Assembly: GCF_020379485.1 (NCBI RefSeq)
Contig: NC_063451.1
Location: forward strand, 23,542,630 to 23,606,629
Reading direction: 5' to 3'
Length of the DNA: 64,000 bases
Origin: Brassica napus
Lineage: Eukaryota; Streptophyta; Magnoliopsida; Brassicales; Brassicaceae
Shown: positions 59,899-64,000 of the stretch, piece by piece
Position numbering within the stretch: the first letter of the stretch is position 1
Layout of the letters: the number at the start of each line of letters is the position of its first letter
Translations under genes and position numbers: made by a program
The notes under the pieces: generated by a model
Database searches by the model: none
What the model saw: the letters and a program-made list of their open reading frames with translations, nothing else
Told to the model about the DNA's origin: nothing

Positions 59899-61780
59899 CT
59901 AAGGGTCGTTCATCGCCTGGTAGAATCCATCACTCCTCGTAACATCCGCCTCGTTATGTACGTCGGATGACTCGCCTCGAATGGGATGTTGTTGTCGCAT
60001 GTTCCTCAACATGGACTCCCATTCCGGATTTGTGGCCGCTATAACGTCCAAGAAGCCCTCGACTCCACCCATACGAGATTTTGTCGCGGCCAACTCGTGA
60101 CGCAGCTGAGCGGACTCTCTACGCAGCTCAGTGACTTCATCATCCCGTCACTGACCATAAGACGATGTCGCTCTCGGAACATCATTGACGGAACCAATCC
60201 CCAACGTCCGTCTCTTTTTTTTAGGGACAACCTTAAAAACAAAAAATAAATATTGTTAGTAAAAATTTAAAGTTATATTAAATGAATAATGAAAAACTAA
60301 ATTTTTTGTAAATTTACCTCCTCGTAAATCTTATCCACTTCAAGTGTGGATAAGGTAACAGGTAATCCGTCGGTAGACTGCTGGGTCAGCTGAGTCTGGC
60401 GGTCTTCAACCCGAGCAACCACGTCGTTGTAGATTTGCTCGGACTTGCCATCTACAAATACGCCCGCCTTGTTCTTGTGGGTCCTCTCGTAAAGTTCCAT
60501 AAGATACGGGAGATGTCCCGTCTCTTTGGCCTAAAAAACATTTAAGAAAGTTAGAATAAAAGTATATATATTAAAAAATTTATTTAATAAAATATTTAAT
60601 TACCATTTCCAAACGGACACCGGCGTGGGGTTTTTGGCCCGTAGTGTGAAGCATCGGCCTGTTTCTGTGCTCATCGACCGTGTTACGGGAGTTAGAGCAA
60701 GCCTGGCCGATTCTAATGGAATCAGGAAGGCGCCAATAACGGATGAGGTCATCCCACACATCTGTGGTGAGCTCAGCGGGTTTGCCACGCTCATACCCCT
60801 TCACGATCCAGTCACCCTTCCAGTTGGAGACCGTGTCCAACAAGCGAACTTTCACCTTCGCGTTAAACTTCTTCCTCACCCTCTCAGTGATCCCCAAGGC
60901 CAAATTATATTTTTGCTGTTGGAAAAAATAAATTAACAATTAGTTTTTTAGAAAGTATATATATAAATCATGAAAAAATTAAAGTATATATAATTAATTA
61001 ATAGAAACTTACAGCGTAAATTTTGAACCACGTCTTTCTGACGTAGTGAGGCGTCTTACTCCAGTTCGGATGTGCCATGGAGAAGAAACCTTTGATCGTG
61101 TCGGTTACGTCCGATGCAAGACATCCGTCAACCCCCCACCTGGAAAATACAAATTTAAAATATAAATTATTTTTTAATGTTATAAAAGAATTTTAAACGA
61201 ATTAAAAAAAAATTAATGCAACATACCACAAAGTTCCGTCCGGTCGGTCGGGGTTGATGACTGGTAAACCTTCTCTGCCTGGCAGACGGAGAATGTCCTC
61301 TACAGTGTACTGCGAGTAAGGAGCACTCGGAGGCACCATCAAATCGGGATGAATATCGGCGGCCATCGGAGGTGCCATCGGAGGAGGCACAGGAGGAGGC
61401 ATCGTCGGATGAGCCATCGGGGAAGGCACATGAGGAGCCGATGGTGCACTCGAAGAAGTAGACCCAGAGACTCTCTGAGTGTACTGAGTCTCGGGGACAG
61501 TCTCCTGACCCGAAGAACCGGGGGCTGAAGAAGAGGTCGGGTCTAAACGACTACCCGGCTCACCGAAGATCTCTCTGTAATGGGCAGTAAGTCTTCCTTT
61601 TCGAACCTGAGAAAAAAAATTAAATTTTTAAAATTAACATCAACAGTATATTTCCCAACATTATCCACCTAATGAACACTAAATAACATAAAATCCGTAA
61701 ACCTATCTAAATTCCCTATACTAACCACCTAATATATCCTAAACTAACCAAATTAGAGAGGAATTAGAGAGACTTACCAT
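59899..61780 (-). pseudogene. Transposase_24-type gene of CACTA 2, one nonsense codon
   Basis: Exon 1 is just the ATG (61780-61778) followed by GTAAGT; exon 2 starts at 61606 (VRKGRLTAHYREIFGEPGSR..) and includes a Pro/Met repeat (PPPVPPPMAPPM), ending at 61227. Exon 3 (about 61139-61016) reads IKGFFSMAHPNWSKTPHYVR; exon 4 reads FNAKVKVRLLDTVSNWKGDW.. and WDDLIRYWRLPDSIRIGQAC (Transposase_24 core), then NRPMLHTTGQKPHAGVRLEM. Exon 5 (about 60530-60320) is ELYERTHKNKAGVFVDGKSE. The last exon starts PKKKRRTLGIGS, has a TGA at 60148-60150 where an Arg codon would fit, and ends at 59899-59901. Only this one lesion was noticed, so it decayed more recently than its CACTA 1 counterpart. Confidence 0.8.
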
Positions 61781-62133
61781 TGCTACGAAATGGAGAGGAG
61801 GTGGAGAGGAAGTAGAGAGGAAAGAAAGAGTGAGTGCTCGGGGGTATATATAAGATTACATATCGTCGCAAATTCGTCGTAAGTTTACGACGAAATAGCG
61901 AGCAGTTACAAAGGCCCGTGTTTTTCAATACGAGGAAATTACGAGGAATCGCAAAGGCCCGTGTTTTTATATACGAGGTATTAACGACGATTTTGCTTAC
62001 GTGGAATTAACGAGCCTTGTTTTCCTATAAATATATCCACAACTCTCATTCTCAAACCACACACAAACTCCCAAATCACACCCTATCTGAAATCAAATTC
62101 CTCAGTAAAATCCTATTCAAATTATAAATATTT

Positions 62134-62250
62134 GAAAAAATAGGAAAATGATAAGATATTAGAATTCATGTGGGCAAGACTTACGTATTATAATTGCTGG
62201 AAGTCTTGCCACATGTTAATCTGGTATTTTTATCATTTTCCTTTTTTTTC
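62134..62250. repeat. 117 bp near-perfect hairpin inside CACTA 2
   Basis: The outer arms GAAAAAATAGGAAAATGATAA (62134-62154) and the complement of TTATCATTTTCC-T(8)-C (62230-62250) pair almost fully. The inner arms ATGTGGGCAAGACTT and AAGTCTTGCCACAT pair with one bulge. It looks like a very small MITE or a hairpin-RNA source. Confidence 0.7.
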
Positions 62251-62345
62251 TAGTTTTTACACTACGAGGTATTTACGACGATTTCTACTTACGTGGAATT
62301 AACGAGTGTTATTTTTAAATCCTTTTACGTGGTATTTACGATGAT

Positions 62346-62490
62346 TTCTTCTTGCAATGGTGGTTCTTCTCCACTGATGATTCGTCCTCGAGGTGTAACT
62401 TTGATCACTTCTAACCAATTTATACCTGAATCTCTCATCCGAGGGTATGGAAGGAAGCTAACTTGGTCTGCTTGTGAAGCTAAGATGAAA
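62346..62490 (-). repeat. 145 bp duplicate of the TNP2 3' coding region
   Basis: Copy of 63227-63371 with two differences. On the minus strand it encodes ILASQADQVSFLPYPRMRD and beyond. At the position where the gene itself has TGA (63263-63265) the duplicate has CGA, so it preserves the earlier codon. Confidence 0.85.
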
Positions 62491-62564
62491 CCCCAAACCC
62501 CAAACCTCAAACCCCGAAACCTCTAAACCCCAAACCCCAAACCCCATATTCCAAACCCCAAACT
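62488..62564. repeat. CCCCAAA-type heptamer array (telomere-like)
   Basis: About ten imperfect heptamers CCCCAAA (variants CCTCAAA, CCCCGAAA, CTCTAAA), with a second short cluster at 62848-62872. It resembles the plant telomere complement CCCTAAA but with a C-shifted unit, so it is more likely local slippage than a telomere relic. Confidence 0.6.
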
Positions 62565-63049
62565 CCATATTCCTTATTTTCATATATTCCAAACTCCATC
62601 TTTATTTTTAAATTTCGTCGTTATTTCCTCGTTGGCTTACGAGGTATTTACGACGATTTCTGCCTACGTGGAATTTACGACGATTTCTTATACGTGGTCT
62701 TTACGATGATTTCTTATACGTGGTCTTTACGACGATTTGTGCTTACGTGGAATTAACGAGCCTGCGTTCTTTATTTTAATATTTCGTCGTTATTTCCTCG
62801 TTGGCTTACGTGGAATTAACGAGTGTTATGTTTAAATCCCTAGAATCCAAAACCCCAAACCCCAAACCCTATATTCCTTATTTTCTACTTCATATATTCC
62901 AAACCCCATTTTTATTTCTATTCCAAACCACAATTCCCACATTTGCTTATTCATAAAACAAACTCCCACATTACCTTATTCATAAAACAAACCCCACATT
63001 ATCTTATTCATAAAACAAACTCCCTCATCTTATTCATAAAACAAATACA

Positions 63050-64000
63050 TCAATCGGATACATCGACATTCTCGTCATCACTAGAAACATCATCATTTTC
63101 ATTAAACTCGTCTTCAACAGCTTCGTCTGTGGCATCATCGGTAAGATCTTCGTACTCGTGATTATGCAGATCAATGAGAAGGATGTCATCAATTTTTTGT
63201 TCAGGTTCCTCGACTTCATTTATCTGTTCTTCTTGCAATGGTGGTTCTTCTCCACTGATGATTCATCCTCGAGGTGTAACTTTGATCACTGCTAACCAAT
63301 TTATACCTGAATCTCTCATCCGAGGGTATGGAAGGAAGCTAACTTGGTCTGCTTGTGAAGCTAAGATGAAAGGCTCGAATTTGTTGTACCTTCGTCCACC
63401 GTTGACATCAACTACACCGAATTTGTTAGACCGAACACCTCTGTTGACGACGGGGTCGAACCATTCACATTTGAAGAGGACGCATTTCAACTTCAGTATC
63501 CCTGGAAATTCGATTTCAATAATCTTCGTCAAGATCCCGTAGAAATCGGTTTCCCCTTTCACACATATTCCATAGTTACTGGTCGCCCGCTGTCTACCAT
63601 ACTCATATGTATGAAAAGTATAGCCTCGTGTGAAATACATCTGTGATGTGGTGACCTTTACAAGTGGAGATTGAATTACTTCGTGTAACCACTTAGGATA
63701 ATCTGCATCGTCGTCGTCATAATCAACCTGCAAAAATAAAGAGAATGTTAATGAAATATAGATCATGTATGAAAAAAGAGTTTGAGTTAATACATGATTC
63801 CGCAACCACTTAATGAAGTGTTGATCTTTCCTTTTGTCTACGTCACTTGTGGATATACCAGGAAATGTTTCTTCGACTTGAGAAACAAATATGCTGTAAA
63901 ATCACATTTTATTGGAATTAATCTCTCGCAATTATACAATTAATTATACTTATATGTGTTTCGAAGTGTCAATATATGTTACATTTCAAAATAACGCATC
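63050..64000 (-). pseudogene. TNP2-like transposase of CACTA 2, C-terminal part (continues off window)
   Basis: Minus-strand exon from about 63728 down to the stop at 63050-63052: DUF4216 region (FYGILTKIIEIEFPGILKLK, VLFKCEWFDPVVNRGVRSN, FILASQADQVSFLPYPR) followed by an acidic tail (VEEPEQKIDDILL.., NENDDVSSDDENVDVSD). An upstream exon (about 63900-63795, KRKDQHFIKWLRNH) is also visible. A TGA at 63263-63265 interrupts the frame 70 codons before the end. The intact duplicate at 62346-62490 shows the original codon was CGA (Arg). The catalytic part lies outside the window. Confidence 0.8.

Larger units (their letters stand above)
61855..62830. repeat. CACTA 2 internal block of terminal-type repeats with nested duplications
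   Basis: The words ACGAGGAAAT, TACGACGATTT and TACGTGGAATTAACGAG recur at 61860-62020, 62265-62345 and 62620-62825, between the two transposon genes. Embedded in the block are a 117 bp hairpin (62134-62250), a 145 bp copy of TNP2-gene coding DNA (62346-62490) and a CCCCAAA-type array (62488-62564). Confidence 0.8.
59250..64000 (-). mobile_element. CACTA (En/Spm-like) DNA transposon 2, left part; continues past the window
   Basis: Starts CACTATACAAGAAAACA at 59250. Subterminal words are TCCTCGTAA/TTACGAGGA and CGTCGTAA, distinct from those of CACTA 1. Two leftward genes in the same order as CACTA 1: Transposase_24-type (61780-59899) and the C-terminal part of a TNP2-like transposase (from beyond 64000 to 63050). 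The right terminus is outside the window. Confidence 0.85.

Noticed and set aside
1..64000. tRNA and rRNA genes
   Set aside because: No cloverleaf-forming sequence or rRNA segment was noticed by eye; a covariance-model scan was not possible here, so absence is not proven.

Overview
The window reads as a transposon-dense stretch of a Brassicaceae nuclear genome, most likely Brassica. The grounds are spliced genes with GT-AG introns, AT-rich intergenic DNA, Brassicaceae-style Helitron and CACTA ends, and a neighbouring AAA-ATPase remnant plus TrmO gene. From memory that pair resembles the Arabidopsis At4g28000-At4g28020 neighbourhood. Only one complete host gene with intact splicing and reading frame was found: a nine-exon TrmO-type tRNA methyltransferase gene on the minus strand (36516-38779). 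Nearly everything else is mobile DNA or decayed gene pieces.

Layout. (1) 1-18.4 kb is a head-to-tail chain of minus-strand Helitrons. The 5' end of one abuts the 3' hairpin/CTRR end of the next at about 2246/2249, 6652/6653, 10263/10264, 12567/12568 and 18323/18324. A complete 1,037 bp plus-strand Helitron (11388-12424) is nested inside, with captured or decayed gene fragments. (2) 18.4-34.9 kb holds more Helitron pieces with replication protein A (RPA)-like exons, a broken RING-finger gene (24101-24726), and a complete young Ty3/gypsy chromodomain retrotransposon (25802-31046; 303 bp LTRs, TSD TGGTC) that splits an unidentified coding-like sequence. (3) 35.2-38.8 kb is the host-gene island: a decayed AAA-ATPase gene followed by the intact TrmO gene. 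(4) 39.1-45.1 kb is a plus-strand Helitron-type element carrying an RPA1-like gene, 2.65 kb of which is tandemly duplicated. (5) 46.2 kb has a fragment of an RGLG/copine-type gene. (6) 47.8-56.6 kb is a poly(A)-tailed retroposon (TSD GAACATCTT) split by a 7.9 kb CACTA element that has two disabled genes, TNP2-like and Transposase_24-like. (7) 57.8-59.2 kb has a MITE and a LINE-like GC-richer fragment. (8) From 59250 to the window end is the left part of a second, different CACTA element of the same architecture.

How the parts relate. The RPA-like genes belong to the Helitrons, whose plant autonomous forms carry RPA homologues. In each CACTA element a TNP2-type transposase gene is paired with a Transposase_24-type gene, both read leftwards, and the terminal-type repeats recur between the two genes. 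Every transposon protein gene seen here carries at least one stop or frameshift, so any activity would need proteins supplied from elsewhere.
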